Shown here: piece by piece, positions 45,871-54,700 of the stretch
Numbering within the stretch: the stretch's first letter is position 1
How the letters are laid out: each line of letters starts with the position of its first letter
DNA from: Moorella mulderi DSM 14980
Lineage (GTDB): Bacteria > Bacillota > DSM-521 > Neomoorellales > Neomoorellaceae
Assembly: GCF_001594015.1 (NCBI RefSeq)
Contig: NZ_LTBC01000004.1
Span: 62,001 to 126,000 of the forward strand
Direction: 5' to 3'
Length of the DNA stretch: 64,000 nt
The notes under the pieces: model-generated
The model's database searches: none
Told to the model about the DNA's origin: nothing
The model's input: the letters and a program-made list of their open reading frames with translations, nothing else
Program-made: the position numbers and the translations under genes

Positions 45871-47100
45871 ATGATTTTGTTGGAACGGGAAGTCGAGCGG
45901 CAGCTTAAAGTCCTACGCCGCGGTGTGGCCGAAATTATACCGGAGGAAGACTTAAAGGCCAAGCTAAAAAAGTCCCTTAGCACCGGGAAACCCCTGCGGG
46001 TTAAACTGGGCCTGGACCCAACGGCCCCGGACATCCACCTGGGCCATACGGTAGTGCTCCAGAAATTGCGCCAGTTCCAGGAACTGGGCCACCAGGTGAT
46101 TATCATTATCGGCGACTTTACCGGGAGAATCGGTGACCCCACCGGTAAATCCGAAACCAGGCGGCAGCTCTCGGAAGCTGAAGTCCTGGCCAATGCCGAA
46201 ACCTACAAGGAGCAAATCTTTAAAATCCTGGACCCGGCCCGGACCGAGGTTACCTTCAACAGCCGGTGGCTGGCCAGGCTCACCTTTGCCGATGTTATCC
46301 AGCTGGCTGCCAAGATTACCGTGGCCCGGATGCTGGAACGGGAAGATTTTGCCCGCCGTTACCAGGAGAACCGGCCCATTAGCGTCCACGAATTCTTTTA
46401 CCCCCTGATGCAGGGCTACGATTCCGTAGCCCTGGCTGCGGATGTCGAACTTGGGGGAACGGACCAAAAGTTCAACCTCCTTATGGGTCGCCATTTACAG
46501 CGGGAGTACGGCCAGGAGCCCCAGGTAGCCATGATGATGCCCATCCTGCCCGGGCTGGACGGCGTACAGAAGATGAGTAAAAGCCTGGGCAATTATATCG
46601 GCATCAACGAACCGGCCAGGGAGATGTACGGCAAGACCATGTCCTTGCCTGATGAACTTATGTTGACTTACTTCGAGCTGGTGACGGCCGTGCCCCTGGA
46701 GGAACTGGAGGCCATAAGACAAGGCCTCGCCGATGGTAGCCTGCACCCCCGGGACGTAAAGATGCGCCTGGCCCGGGAGATTGCCGGCCTCTATCACGGG
46801 GAGGCTGCTGCCCGGGAGGCGGAAAAGGAATTCCGCCAGGTCTTCCAGCTGGGCGACCTGCCGGAGGAAATGCCGGAGGTAATTGTTAGCGAAGCCAGGG
46901 TGTGGCTGCCGCGCCTGATGGTCCAGGCAGGCCTGGCCCCCAGTACCAGTGAAGCCCGGCGCCTCATCCGCCAGGGAGCAGTAAAACTCGACGGCGCGCG
47001 CCTGGATGATCCCGATGCCGAGATTGATGTGCCAGACGGGGCGGTCCTCCAGGCCGGCAAACGCAGATTTGCGCGGCTGTTATTTAAGGAACAAGGCTGA
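45871..47100 (+). CDS. tyrS: Tyrosyl-tRNA synthetase
   Basis: A 409-residue class I synthetase charging tRNA-Tyr. DIHLGHT is the HIGH motif, [12 protein letters not shown] is in the tyrosine pocket, and [10 protein letters not shown] is the KMSKS loop. A C-terminal S4 RNA-binding domain covers residues 340-409. The HIGH-like segment and length place it with the TyrZ-type enzymes. The 180-base region upstream shows no T-box features, which is unusual for a Firmicute tyrS. Confidence 0.95.
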   Translation: MILLEREVERQLKVLRRGVAEIIPEEDLKAKLKKSLSTGKPLRVKLGLDPTAPDIHLGHTVVLQKLRQFQELGHQVIIIIGDFTGRIGDPTGKSETRRQLSEAEVLANAETYKEQIFKILDPARTEVTFNSRWLARLTFADVIQLAAKITVARMLEREDFARRYQENRPISVHEFFYPLMQGYDSVALAADVELGGTDQKFNLLMGRHLQREYGQEPQVAMMMPILPGLDGVQKMSKSLGNYIGINEPAREMYGKTMSLPDELMLTYFELVTAVPLEELEAIRQGLADGSLHPRDVKMRLAREIAGLYHGEAAAREAEKEFRQVFQLGDLPEEMPEVIVSEARVWLPRLMVQAGLAPSTSEARRLIRQGAVKLDGARLDDPDAEIDVPDGAVLQAGKRRFARLLFKEQG

Positions 47101-47146
47101 CGGGTTAGAAGGGCAACTATGCCGCCCCTGGCATATAGCTTGAAAC

Positions 47147-47189
47147 TATAAACCCTGCCGGGCATTTCAACTTGCCGGCAGGGTTTATA
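47147..47189. terminator. Bidirectional terminator between tyrS and the lysR gene
   Basis: TATAAACCCTGCCG and CGGCAGGGTTTATA form a 14-bp perfect stem with A/T-rich sides. It serves both convergent transcripts. Confidence 0.85.
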
Positions 47190-47220
47190 AATTTTTAGCG
47201 GCCTTTATTTACTAAAAGCG

Positions 47221-48147
47221 TTATTTAACCAGCGACTGCAGTTTGAAGGGTGCGGGTTGCCTCAGGATGCTAAGGAAAGCTTCAGTAGCCCGGGTGCGGA
47301 ATTTGTGGCGGTTATACGCTACCTGGAAGTTGCGCCGGAAGGGTTTTTCCTTGATGTGGATCTCCCGGAGCAGATTATAGCGGCTTTCTATTTTTACGGT
47401 CAGGTTGGAGATAATGGAAATGCCCATGCCCGCTTTAACGGCCTCTTTGATGGCCTGGGTGCTGCCGAGTTCCATAATTATTTTCAGTTCAGCCGGGTCG
47501 ACGCCCAACATTTTCAAGTTTTCTTCCATCACTACCCGCGTCCCGGAGCCGGGCTCGCGCAAGATAAAGGGGTGGCCGGGAAGTTCCTTGACAGACACGC
47601 TCCGGCGCCCGGCCCAGGGATGATTGGGCGGCACGACGACCACCAGCTCATCGTGAAAGAAGTCTTCAAAGATCAAGTCCGGGTGGGAGGCAGGGCCTTC
47701 GATGAGGCCCAGGTCTAAAGTATGCTGTACCACGCGCCGGACAATGCGTTCAGTATTGGCTATTTCCAGGGTAAGATCGACATCAGGGTAAAGGGATTTA
47801 AAATAACCGATCATCGGCGGTAAAACGTACTCGCCGATGGTCAGGGTGCCACCGAGGAGGAGGTGGCCTTTAACCGTGCCGCTGATTTCAGCCATGGCTT
47901 TTTCGGCCCGGTCATAGAGTTCGCTCAACTCTAGGGCGTATTTATAGAGCAATTTGCCGGCTTCGGTCAGGGTAACTTTTCTGTTGGTTCTATCTAACAG
48001 GCGGGTGTTAAAGCGATCCTCCAGGGCCTGAATGTGGGCGCTGATGGCCGGCTGGCTGATATGCAACTCATTGGCAGCTTTGGAGAAGCTTTTCTTTTGA
48101 GCTACGGCCTTGAAGGCCAGTAGTTGTATATCCAGCACAACAATCAC
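47221..48147 (-). CDS. LysR family transcriptional regulator
   Basis: A 308-residue LysR protein. The N-terminal winged helix-turn-helix includes FKAVAQKKSFSKAANELHIS and QPAISAHIQALE, and the C-terminal part is a periplasmic-binding-like effector domain (LGGTLTIGEYVLPP, FILREPGSGTR). It resembles CysL/YeiE-type regulators. It lies 44 bases after the YeiH gene on the same strand, and YeiE-YeiH pairs are common, so it most likely controls that transporter from within the same operon. Confidence 0.92.
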   Translation of the reverse strand: MIVVLDIQLLAFKAVAQKKSFSKAANELHISQPAISAHIQALEDRFNTRLLDRTNRKVTLTEAGKLLYKYALELSELYDRAEKAMAEISGTVKGHLLLGGTLTIGEYVLPPMIGYFKSLYPDVDLTLEIANTERIVRRVVQHTLDLGLIEGPASHPDLIFEDFFHDELVVVVPPNHPWAGRRSVSVKELPGHPFILREPGSGTRVVMEENLKMLGVDPAELKIIMELGSTQAIKEAVKAGMGISIISNLTVKIESRYNLLREIHIKEKPFRRNFQVAYNRHKFRTRATEAFLSILRQPAPFKLQSLVK

Positions 48148-48191
48148 CTGTATTGATTATAACAGATGTCGGCACGTTTAAATAAAGAGAA

Positions 48192-49238
48192 TTAAATTTT
48201 GCCAGTAAGCACCTGGACAACAATACTGGTCACGATTACTACTACCCAGACGATAAGGCCCAGGAGCAAGGGCTTCAGGCCGGTGGCCAGCATTTTTTTC
48301 AGGTCAGCCCCCAGCCCCACGGCCACCAGCGCCACCACTATCAAAAAATGGCCCGTGGAATTAAACCAGGAAATCATCGGGGCGGTAAATAAGCCGGCTG
48401 TATTTAACAGCGCCGCGACTAAAAACCAGATTACAAACCAGGGGATGATGTTAACCACGTTGAATGTGGTTCCCTTGCCGACATGGCGGTTTCTTAGCAC
48501 GAGGCTAAGGATAAGGGCAATGGGAATGATCATTGTTGTCCGGGTTAACTTGACGATAGTAGCATAGGCACCGGCAGCCGGGCTGAAGGCATAGCCGGCG
48601 GCGACGACAGAGGAAGTATCGTTAATAGCAGTCCCGGCCAGCAGGCCGAAAGCTGTGTCGGAAAAGCCCAGCAGGTGGCCTAACAGGGGAAAGAGCAAGA
48701 CGGCAATAATGTTGAACAAGAATACCGTGGAAATGGCATAGGCCACTTCATTGTCATCGGCTTTAACGACCGGGGTAATGGCGGCTATGGCCGAGGCGCC
48801 GCAGATAGCGGTTCCCGTGCCCACGAGGGTTTTAAGGTTGAAGGGCACGCCCATCAGGCTGCCGAAAAGGTATGTAGCAATAAAAGCAGAAGAAATAGTA
48901 AACAGCATGACATGGAGGGAATCGATGCCGGTTTGCCATACCTGCCCGAGGCTCATGCCGGCGCCCAGGACGACAATGGCTGCTTGCAGGATTTTTTTAC
49001 TGGTGAAAATGATGCCCGGGCGAAAAGCGTCAGGTATGGTCCACAGGTTATTAGCGATTATGCCAATAATAACTCCAAATACCGGGCCGCCAATTAACGG
49101 TATATAGCCGCCCATTAACGAGGCTACCGCGGCCAGGGCAAGGGATAGTAATACGCCTGGTAAGATGTTCGGCCTGGGTTTAACAGCTACCAGTTTTTCC
49201 CTGTAGTGGAATTCGATGCTAACATTTTGTTTGGACAT
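48192..49238 (-). CDS. YeiH family putative sulfate exporter
   Basis: A 348-residue membrane protein with about ten predicted helices and the YeiH/UPF0324 pattern: GPVFGVIIGIIANN, KKILQAAIVVLGAGMSLGQV, GTAICGASAIAAITPV and GTAINDTSSVVAAGYA. The family is thought to export sulfate or sulfite-derived anions and is typically controlled by a LysR protein, which is encoded just downstream. TTAAGGAGGAA is a few bases before the ATG. Confidence 0.92.
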   Translation of the reverse strand: MSKQNVSIEFHYREKLVAVKPRPNILPGVLLSLALAAVASLMGGYIPLIGGPVFGVIIGIIANNLWTIPDAFRPGIIFTSKKILQAAIVVLGAGMSLGQVWQTGIDSLHVMLFTISSAFIATYLFGSLMGVPFNLKTLVGTGTAICGASAIAAITPVVKADDNEVAYAISTVFLFNIIAVLLFPLLGHLLGFSDTAFGLLAGTAINDTSSVVAAGYAFSPAAGAYATIVKLTRTTMIIPIALILSLVLRNRHVGKGTTFNVVNIIPWFVIWFLVAALLNTAGLFTAPMISWFNSTGHFLIVVALVAVGLGADLKKMLATGLKPLLLGLIVWVVVIVTSIVVQVLTGKI

Positions 49239-49309
49239 TATAGCTATTCCTCCTTAAATTAAATTTCGTTGAGCCCAATATAGCACGGCAACACAAAAGG
49301 GTAAAATAC

Positions 49310-49333
49310 AGCTATTTTATGGTGGCTATAGCT
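49310..49333 (-). promoter_or_regulatory. Candidate LysR operator upstream of yeiH
   Basis: AGCTAT and ATAGCT are separated by 12 bases, 72-95 bases before the yeiH start. This fits the T-N11-A dyads bound by LysR proteins. The remainder of 49239-49509 shows no gene. Confidence 0.55.
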
Positions 49334-49509
49334 TTAAATTATTGTTCAAGTGCTAATTATACCGATGCTTTTCAATTTATTTTTTAACCGGATACCCGGG
49401 ACGGGATTTCAGGCCAATTTGGACCTGGCGAAACATTCAAGCGAGAGGCCAAAAGTTATTTCACTTTTTGCCCATCCCCGGAGTATACTTCTATAGGGGG
49501 TGGTTTGCC

Positions 49510-50175
49510 TTGCGGCGGCGGTGGCGGCGACCGGGACGGCGGCCATGGGGAGCCCTGGCGCTGGTAATAGTAGCCGGCCTGCTGGTGCTCTTCCTGTTAG
49601 AATGGCGCCTGCACCTGGCCCTGGAGACGGTAGCTGCGGCCCAGGCCCGCTGGGCAGCTACCGAGGCCATGCAGCAGGCAGTGCTGGATAAAGTAACCGG
49701 CCAGGTAAATTATAATAACCTGATTCAACCGGGCAGCAGCGATGGCCGGATAGTTTTCATGCAGGCCGACGCTTTGAGCATCAGCCGCCTCCAGGCCCAG
49801 GCCCAGCTGGCCATCCAGGAGCGCCTGGCCAAGCTGAAAGGCAAAACCTATTACTTACCCCTGGGGCAAGTGCTGGGGCTAAAACTCCTGGCAGCCTACG
49901 GACCCCCGGTGCCTCTACGTTTTATTCCCCTGGGCACCGTTAACGTCAACGTCGGGGACACCTTTGAAGCCGCCGGTATCAACCAGACACGCCACCGCAT
50001 TTACCTCCAGGTAGAGAGCGAAGTCCAGGTAGTTGCCCCCTTCAGCAGGGAACAGGTAAAGGTTGCCTCAACCATCCCGGTGGCCGAGGCCATTATTGTC
50101 GGGCCAGTTCCCCAGACCTATATTTCTCTGGGGTCTGACTTTATAAAAGGTATTTTGCGGGCACCAGAATTTTAA
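49510..50175 (+). CDS. yunB: Sporulation protein YunB
   Basis: A 221-residue protein from the TTG at 49510, which has an AGGGGG site 9 bases upstream; the frame is open 14 codons further. A very basic N-terminus (RRRWRRPGRRP) leads to one membrane anchor (ALALVIVAGLLVLFLLEW) and then an external domain with VNYNNLIQPGSSDGRIVFMQ, typical of YunB. In Bacillus YunB is made in the mother cell under sigma-E and is needed for full spore formation. Confidence 0.9.
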   Translation: MRRRWRRPGRRPWGALALVIVAGLLVLFLLEWRLHLALETVAAAQARWAATEAMQQAVLDKVTGQVNYNNLIQPGSSDGRIVFMQADALSISRLQAQAQLAIQERLAKLKGKTYYLPLGQVLGLKLLAAYGPPVPLRFIPLGTVNVNVGDTFEAAGINQTRHRIYLQVESEVQVVAPFSREQVKVASTIPVAEAIIVGPVPQTYISLGSDFIKGILRAPEF

Positions 50176-50229
50176 TTTTTCTTGTCCACCAGGCAGGAAT
50201 CAGGCTTTTGAGGGCGAATATATCATCAT

Positions 50230-50317
50230 AAAGCGGTGTGGAGACCGCGCTGGATGGAAGGCCACGAGGAGGTCGGAGTCGACACTGGAGTCGACAAGGT
50301 TCCCTGTGGCCCTTTTT
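50230..50317 (+). ncRNA. Structured leader with terminator upstream of the DUF3842 gene
   Basis: Three nested or adjacent pairings are visible: GCGGT/ACCGC (50233-50248), GGCCAC/GTGGCC (50260-50265 with 50306-50311), and inside it GTCGAC/GTCGAC (50278-50295). TTTTT follows at 50313-50317, then the AGGAG site of the next gene. It may just terminate yunB, but the extra stem upstream makes an attenuator possible. No known riboswitch was recognised. Confidence 0.45.
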
Positions 50318-50345
50318 GCATTTCATAACAAGGAGTGGGTTATAC

Positions 50346-50768
50346 CTGCGGATAGCAGTAGTAGACGGGCAGGGGGGCGGTATCGGCAGGCATATTACCG
50401 CCAGGCTCAGGGAAGAATTGCCGCCAGAGGTAGAAATTCTGGCCTTGGGGACTAACGCTGCCGCCACCGTAGCCATGCTCAAGGCCGGGGCCAATGAAGG
50501 GGCCACCGGGGAAAGGGCCATTATCTATAACGCTCCCCGGGTAGATGCCATTACCGGTTCCGTGGCCATCCTTATAGCCGACGCCATGCTGGGGGAACTG
50601 ACGCCGGCCATGGCTGCGGCCATTGCCGCCAGCCCGGCCCGTAAATTTCTCCTGCCTCTAAATAAAGCCGGTGTGGAAATAATCGGTGTTGTAGCCGAAC
50701 CCTTACCCCACCTGATTGATGCCCTGGCGCGGCGTCTCAAAACCTTTTACGAAGGAGGAACGCAATAA
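50346..50768 (+). CDS. DUF3842 family protein
   Basis: A roughly 140-residue protein whose N-terminus RIAVVDGQGGGIG and C-terminus match DUF3842, a family of unknown function with a Rossmann-like glycine loop. The open frame goes back to 50238, through the leader hairpins. The family start corresponds to a CTG at 50346, 10 bases after AGGAG (50331-50335), with no ATG, GTG or TTG nearby. It is followed after one base by cooT, so the two are co-translated. Confidence 0.8.
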   Translation: MRIAVVDGQGGGIGRHITARLREELPPEVEILALGTNAAATVAMLKAGANEGATGERAIIYNAPRVDAITGSVAILIADAMLGELTPAMAAAIAASPARKFLLPLNKAGVEIIGVVAEPLPHLIDALARRLKTFYEGGTQ

Positions 50769-50769
50769 G

Positions 50770-50961
50770 ATGTGTGAAGCCAATGCTTATCTATTGAAAG
50801 AGGACGGGGTGGAGGAGCTGGTCTTTGAAAATGTGGACCGGGTCCTGCCCCGGGAAGATGGTATCCTCATGGAAGACATCTTTGGTAAAAAGAAAATCCT
50901 GCGCGCCCGCATCAAAGAAATGGCCCTGGTCGATCATAAAATTTTCCTCGAGGCCATATAA
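50770..50961 (+). CDS. cooT: CooT family nickel-binding protein
   Basis: A 63-residue protein beginning MCEANAYL, with the Cys2 that binds nickel at the dimer interface in CooT, followed by the conserved VENVDRVLP-like stretch and a C-terminal HKIFLEAI. CooT helps supply nickel for carbon monoxide dehydrogenase in Rhodospirillum. In acetogens a role with CODH/acetyl-CoA synthase is likely. AGGAGG of the previous gene's end serves as its ribosome site. Closed by a terminator. Confidence 0.85.
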   Translation: MCEANAYLLKEDGVEELVFENVDRVLPREDGILMEDIFGKKKILRARIKEMALVDHKIFLEAI

Positions 50962-50982
50962 ATCCGGGCATTTATGCTGGCC

Positions 50983-51018
50983 AAGCCACTGCATAATACT
51001 GAGGTGCAGTGGCTTTTC
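50983..51018 (+). terminator. Terminator after cooT
   Basis: AAGCCACTGCA and TGCAGTGGCTT form an 11-bp perfect stem followed by TTTTC. Confidence 0.88.
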
Positions 51019-51020
51019 AC

Positions 51021-51049
51021 TTGACACAGCCCGGACGGGAAGCTAAAAT
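51021..51049 (+). promoter_or_regulatory. cysK promoter
   Basis: TTGACA, 17 bases, TAAAAT. It lies directly after the cooT terminator and 46 bases upstream of the cysK ATG. No T-box or S-box is visible. Confidence 0.8.
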
Positions 51050-51095
51050 GTAATTAATTCCGATAAACATACTATACATTAAGGGGGGAGTAACC

Positions 51096-52016
51096 ATGCA
51101 GGTAGCCACCGACATAACCCAGCTAATCGGCCGGACTCCAGTGGTACGCTTAAACCGCCTGACGGAGAATGGGGCGGCAGTATATGTCAAGCTGGAATAC
51201 TTTAATCCCGGGGCGAGCGTAAAAGACCGGATCGCCCTCAGCATGATTGAAGCTGCGGAAGCAGAGGGCAAACTTAAACCGGGTGCCACCATCGTGGAAC
51301 CAACCAGCGGCAATACCGGTATTGGCCTGGCCATGGTAGCAGCGGTCCGCGGTTACCGCTTAATACTGGTCATGCCGGAAACCATGAGCATTGAACGCCG
51401 CAAGCTCCTGGCGGCTTATGGCGCCGAATTTCTCCTGACACCGGGCCACCTGGGTATGAAGGGGGCCGTAGACAAGGCCCTGGAATTAATCCGGGAAAAC
51501 CCTGATTATTTCATGCCCCAGCAGTTTGAAAACCCGGCCAACCCCGATGTGCACCGCCGTACCACGGCCCGGGAAATTTTAGAGCAAATGGACAAAGATC
51601 TGGATGCCTTTGTGGCCGGCGTAGGTACCGGCGGCACCATTACCGGCGTCGGCGAGGTCTTAAAGCAGGAAATTCCGGGGGTAAAAATAATTGCCGTGGA
51701 ACCGGCGGCTTCCCCCGTCCTTTCCGGGGGCCAGCCGGGACCTCATAAGATCCAGGGGATCGGGGCCGGATTTGTCCCGCAGGTCTTCCGCCGCGAGGTA
51801 ATCGATGAGATTATTACCGTCTCCAACGAAGACGCCCTCATCACCGCCCGGCACCTGGCCCGGGAGGAAGGCCTGCTGGTGGGCATCTCTGCCGGCGCAG
51901 CCGTTTATGCCGCCCTGCAGGTGGCCCGGCGCCTGGGCAGCGGCAAAAAAGTCCTGGCCATTGCCCCGGATACCGGCGAGCGCTATCTCAGTACCGAACT
52001 TTTTAAAGTCGGGTAG
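51096..52016 (+). CDS. cysK: Cysteine synthase A (O-acetylserine sulfhydrylase)
   Basis: A 306-residue PLP enzyme joining O-acetylserine and sulfide to make cysteine. [12 protein letters not shown] carries the PLP lysine, [15 protein letters not shown] binds the substrate carboxylate, and [12 protein letters not shown] binds the PLP phosphate. The length is right for CysK. AGGGGGG precedes the ATG. Single-gene unit with its own promoter. Confidence 0.95.
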   Translation: MQVATDITQLIGRTPVVRLNRLTENGAAVYVKLEYFNPGASVKDRIALSMIEAAEAEGKLKPGATIVEPTSGNTGIGLAMVAAVRGYRLILVMPETMSIERRKLLAAYGAEFLLTPGHLGMKGAVDKALELIRENPDYFMPQQFENPANPDVHRRTTAREILEQMDKDLDAFVAGVGTGGTITGVGEVLKQEIPGVKIIAVEPAASPVLSGGQPGPHKIQGIGAGFVPQVFRREVIDEIITVSNEDALITARHLAREEGLLVGISAGAAVYAALQVARRLGSGKKVLAIAPDTGERYLSTELFKVG

Positions 52017-52035
52017 ATTAATCGCCAGTTAAATA

Positions 52036-52070
52036 GCCCCTTTTAACCCACCGGCCAGGTTAAAAGGGGC
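52036..52070 (+). terminator. Terminator-like hairpin after cysK
   Basis: GCCCCTTTTAACC and GGTTAAAAGGGGC form a 13-bp perfect stem. There is no T-run after it, so the assignment rests on the stem and position. Confidence 0.6.
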
Positions 52071-52130
52071 CAGTCATACTTAATTGTGAAATCAGGCACA
52101 AAAGCGGAGAGAAAGCGTTCCTCTTTACAT

Positions 52131-52170
52131 AAAAAAAGGCAAGGAGTTAATCCCTTGCCTTGCTTTTTCT
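52131..52170 (-). terminator. Terminator of the CAP-domain gene
   Basis: AAGGCAAGG and CCTTGCCTT pair just past the minus-strand stop and are followed on that strand by TTTTTTTATG. Confidence 0.85.
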
Positions 52171-52845
52171 CTACTTCCCGATGAATTCCTGCACCCAGTA
52201 GTTACCGTAGCTACCGCCGCGGGCATAACCAACGCCAATGGCCGTAAAACTGGGGTTTAAGATATTACTGCGGTGGCCGGGGCTACCCATCCAGGCCGCA
52301 ACCACGGCTTCGGGAGTGCGATAGCCGGCGGCAATGTTTTCCCCGGCTGTACGGTAAGTAATACCGAATTTCTGTAACATGGTAAAGAAAGAACCGTAGG
52401 CAGGCGATTCGTGGCCGAAGTAATTATTATCCCGCATGTCCTCTGCCTTGAGGCGGGCTACTTTTGCCAGCTGCAGATCTACGGCTAACGGTTTCAGCCC
52501 GGCCTTAGCCCGCTCGGCGTTGACCAGGTCAACGACCTTCTGCTCAAACTGGCTCAGCTGATAGCTGCCGGTTGCAGGCTGGGGTGCAGGTTGAGGTGCG
52601 GGCGCTGGTGCCGGTTGGGGTGCCGGCTGCGGCTCGGGAACTGGAGCAGGTGCCGGCTGGGGTTGAGATGCCGGTTGCGGGCGGTAATACCTGATGTATA
52701 AATAATTTTGCGGTGAGAAATGGAAAGCATAATAGTTACCATAGTAAGTTGCAGCTTGAACAGGTGTGACCGGTACGATAGCCAGGGTGGTGACAATTAA
52801 TAATACAGCCAGGGATGCGGCGAGGGTTTTGAATTTAGACCGCAA
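52171..52845 (-). CDS. Secreted CAP (SCP-like) domain protein
   Basis: A 224-residue protein from the TTG at 52845, which has AAAGGAGGGG just upstream. The frame extends 24 codons further, into the riboswitch region. A signal peptide (FKTLAASLAVLLIVTTLAIV, then VQAA) is followed by a tyrosine-rich segment and a proline-alanine-glutamine linker. The CAP domain has LVNAERAKAGLKPL, GHESPAYGSF, ENIAAGY and SPGHRSNIL. Bacillus homologues such as YkwD are spore- or wall-associated. Function is unproven. Confidence 0.92.
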   Translation of the reverse strand: MRSKFKTLAASLAVLLIVTTLAIVPVTPVQAATYYGNYYAFHFSPQNYLYIRYYRPQPASQPQPAPAPVPEPQPAPQPAPAPAPQPAPQPATGSYQLSQFEQKVVDLVNAERAKAGLKPLAVDLQLAKVARLKAEDMRDNNYFGHESPAYGSFFTMLQKFGITYRTAGENIAAGYRTPEAVVAAWMGSPGHRSNILNPSFTAIGVGYARGGSYGNYWVQEFIGK

Positions 52846-52913
52846 AACTAACCCCTCCTTTACAAACCTAATTACTTTAACGCCCGGCGGACCAATAAAA
52901 AATCCACCCCCCT

Positions 52914-53034
52914 CCAACGCCTGCGAGGTTAGCTGGCGGGTGCGGGCCGAAGGTTAGCCCTACCACCGAGTGGATTAACCCCGGAAAAACTGGTTCCCCC
53001 GCTTTCGTAAAAGAAATTCGGGGTTTCTGGTGGC
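52914..53034 (-). promoter_or_regulatory. Probable cyclic di-AMP riboswitch (ydaO/yuaA)
   Basis: On the minus strand the segments GGGGGAACCAG, CCGGGGTTAATCC, GGTAGGGCTAACC, CACCCGCCAGCTAACCTCG and CAGGCGTTGGAG come in the order of the ydaO motif. A stretch GGTGGATTTTTTATT then follows as part of the expression platform. The class turns genes off when c-di-AMP binds and usually controls wall hydrolases and osmolyte transport. The CAP-domain gene downstream fits. Recognised by eye from conserved blocks. Confidence 0.85.
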
Positions 53035-53057
53035 CATGACGTTAAAGTACTGATGGT

Positions 53058-53087
53058 ATTTTACCATATAGGAGCCAAAAAAGTTAA
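53058..53087 (-). promoter_or_regulatory. Promoter for the riboswitch-CAP transcript
   Basis: On the minus strand TTAACT, 18 bases, TAAAAT, about 25 bases before the first riboswitch helix. Confidence 0.6.
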
Positions 53088-53154
53088 CATAAAATTTTTC
53101 CAATCTTCGAGGTAAAATATTACAGTGATTTCCGGCAATGGATAATAAGGCTTA

Positions 53155-53184
53155 TTGCTTAATTACCGTTTTGTATGCTAGAAT
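53155..53184 (+). promoter_or_regulatory. yebC promoter
   Basis: TTGCTT, 18 bases, TAGAAT; the ATG of yebC is 37 bases downstream. Confidence 0.55.
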
Positions 53185-53220
53185 TTTAACGGCAGTTAGA
53201 GGTGAGAGGGGGGTCAAAAA

Positions 53221-53979
53221 ATGTCCGGACATTCCAAGTGGGCCAATATAAAACATCGTAAGGCCAAAGCCGATGAAAAGCGGGGCCGCCTCTTTACCAA
53301 AATAGGGCGGGAGATTATCATTGCCGCCCGGCAGGGAGGCGGTGACCCGGAAGGCAACCCGCGTTTGAAGGCAGCCATCGCCCGGGCCAAGGAAGTCAAT
53401 ATGCCCAATGAGAATATCCAGCGGGCCATTATGCGCGGTACCGGCGAGATTGAAGGCGCAGCCTATGAAGAAATGGTTTATGAAGGCTATGGCCCCGGCG
53501 GAGTAGCCATGCTGCTTAATATTGCCACTGACAACCGCAACCGCACGGCTTCCGAAATCCGGTATATCTTTTCGCGCAACGGCGGAAGTTTGGGGGAAAG
53601 CGGCTGTGTAGCCTGGATGTTTAACCCCAAGGGCGTCATTAGCGTAGAAGTCCCGGCGGGAGAAAAGCGGGAAGAATTAATCCTCCAGGCCATAGAGGCC
53701 GGAGCTGAAGATGTTGATGATAGTGATGCCGAAGCCCTGGAAATAAAGACGGCTCCCGAGGACCTGGAGAGGGTAAAGAAAGCCCTGCAGGAAGCCGGGG
53801 CGGCTATTACCAGCGCCGCAATAGAAATGGTACCCCAGACTACAGTAACCATTGACGACCCGGAAATGGCCGCGAAAGTCATGCGCCTGGTAGACCGCCT
53901 GGAGGATCACGATGACGTCCAGGCAGTTTATACCAACGCCGACATTCCTGCTGCCATTATGGAGCAAGTGGAGTTATAA
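53221..53979 (+). CDS. yebC: YebC/PmpR family regulator (translation factor TACO1 family)
   Basis: A 252-residue protein matching the family from end to end: MSGHSKWANIKHRKAKADEK at the start, MPNENIQRAIMRGTGE, and EGYGPGGVAMLL. Members were described as DNA-binding regulators; more recent work ties them to relief of ribosome stalling at polyproline. It lies upstream of the bofC-like gene and ruvCAB, the standard neighbourhood in Firmicutes, where yebC often precedes ruvC. Confidence 0.95.
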   Translation: MSGHSKWANIKHRKAKADEKRGRLFTKIGREIIIAARQGGGDPEGNPRLKAAIARAKEVNMPNENIQRAIMRGTGEIEGAAYEEMVYEGYGPGGVAMLLNIATDNRNRTASEIRYIFSRNGGSLGESGCVAWMFNPKGVISVEVPAGEKREELILQAIEAGAEDVDDSDAEALEIKTAPEDLERVKKALQEAGAAITSAAIEMVPQTTVTIDDPEMAAKVMRLVDRLEDHDDVQAVYTNADIPAAIMEQVEL

Positions 53980-54048
53980 CCTGGTATAAAACCCTGTTGC
54001 GCCGGCAAAGCTAGAAGGTGGTAATTCCTGTTGGAAGGAGGTACCGCC

Positions 54049-54606
54049 TTGAGCGACGCTAGCCGGCGCTTTATTGTTATTGGCCTTATGATTTTTCTTC
54101 TGGGGGGGCTGGTGGCTTACCAGCAAGCCAGGGTCAGTACCGGGCAAAGACCGGTTATCTTAAGGGTGCCGGGCCTTCTGGAGCCGCGGGTGCTGGAGGA
54201 ACCGCGCCTGGAGAGATATTACCGCGACTGCGGTCACAGGGAACCCATTCCTTTGCCGGCAGGGGTCAAGTGGAACTGGGCCGGTAAAGAAGAATTGAGC
54301 ATCCTTTTCCCGCCGCCCGAGGGCTGGCGCATAACCCGGGAGGGGGAACGCCTGGTCATAACCCAGGAGGTAGATGGTCTTTGCCCTGCCGATGCTCCCA
54401 AACGCCACCTGGCCATCAAGGATGGCCTGGTGGCCATTTACCAGGGCCCGGCCGGCAGCCTGGGGCCACTAATGCGGGTGACGAGCCTGAAATTTACTTC
54501 CCTGCCGCCCAGCTGGCGGGAAAAAATAGAAAATGGCCAGGCAGAATTTAACTCCGAACAAGAAGTCCTGGAAGCCCTGGACAGCCTGGATGAATTTCGC
54601 CCCTAG
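54049..54606 (+). CDS. BofC C-terminal domain protein
   Basis: A 185-residue protein from the TTG at 54049, which has GGAAGGAGG upstream. One membrane helix (FIVIGLMIFLLGGLVAY) near the N-terminus precedes an external domain. The C-terminal LAIKDGLVAIYQGPAGSLGPL resembles the BofC C-terminal domain, which in Bacillus helps control SpoIVB signalling in sporulation. The middle part (YYRDCGHREPIPL) is also seen in clostridial relatives. The assignment is moderately sure. Confidence 0.75.
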   Translation: MSDASRRFIVIGLMIFLLGGLVAYQQARVSTGQRPVILRVPGLLEPRVLEEPRLERYYRDCGHREPIPLPAGVKWNWAGKEELSILFPPPEGWRITREGERLVITQEVDGLCPADAPKRHLAIKDGLVAIYQGPAGSLGPLMRVTSLKFTSLPPSWREKIENGQAEFNSEQEVLEALDSLDEFRP

Positions 54607-54610
54607 AGGT

Positions 54611-54640
54611 CAGCGCTGGAAAAGCGCTGATTTTTATTTT
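54611..54640 (+). terminator. Terminator after the bofC-like gene
   Basis: CAGCGCT and AGCGCTG with a short loop, then TTTTTATTTT. Confidence 0.85.
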
Positions 54641-54700
54641 GGCTCAAAAAAAGGAAGTACTATCTTTAACGTCGAATAATTGCCAGGGAGGAGTTAAAGG

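Noticed and set aside
51018-51095. T-box or S-box control of cysK
   Set aside because: The gap is only 78 bases, filled by a standard promoter and ribosome site.
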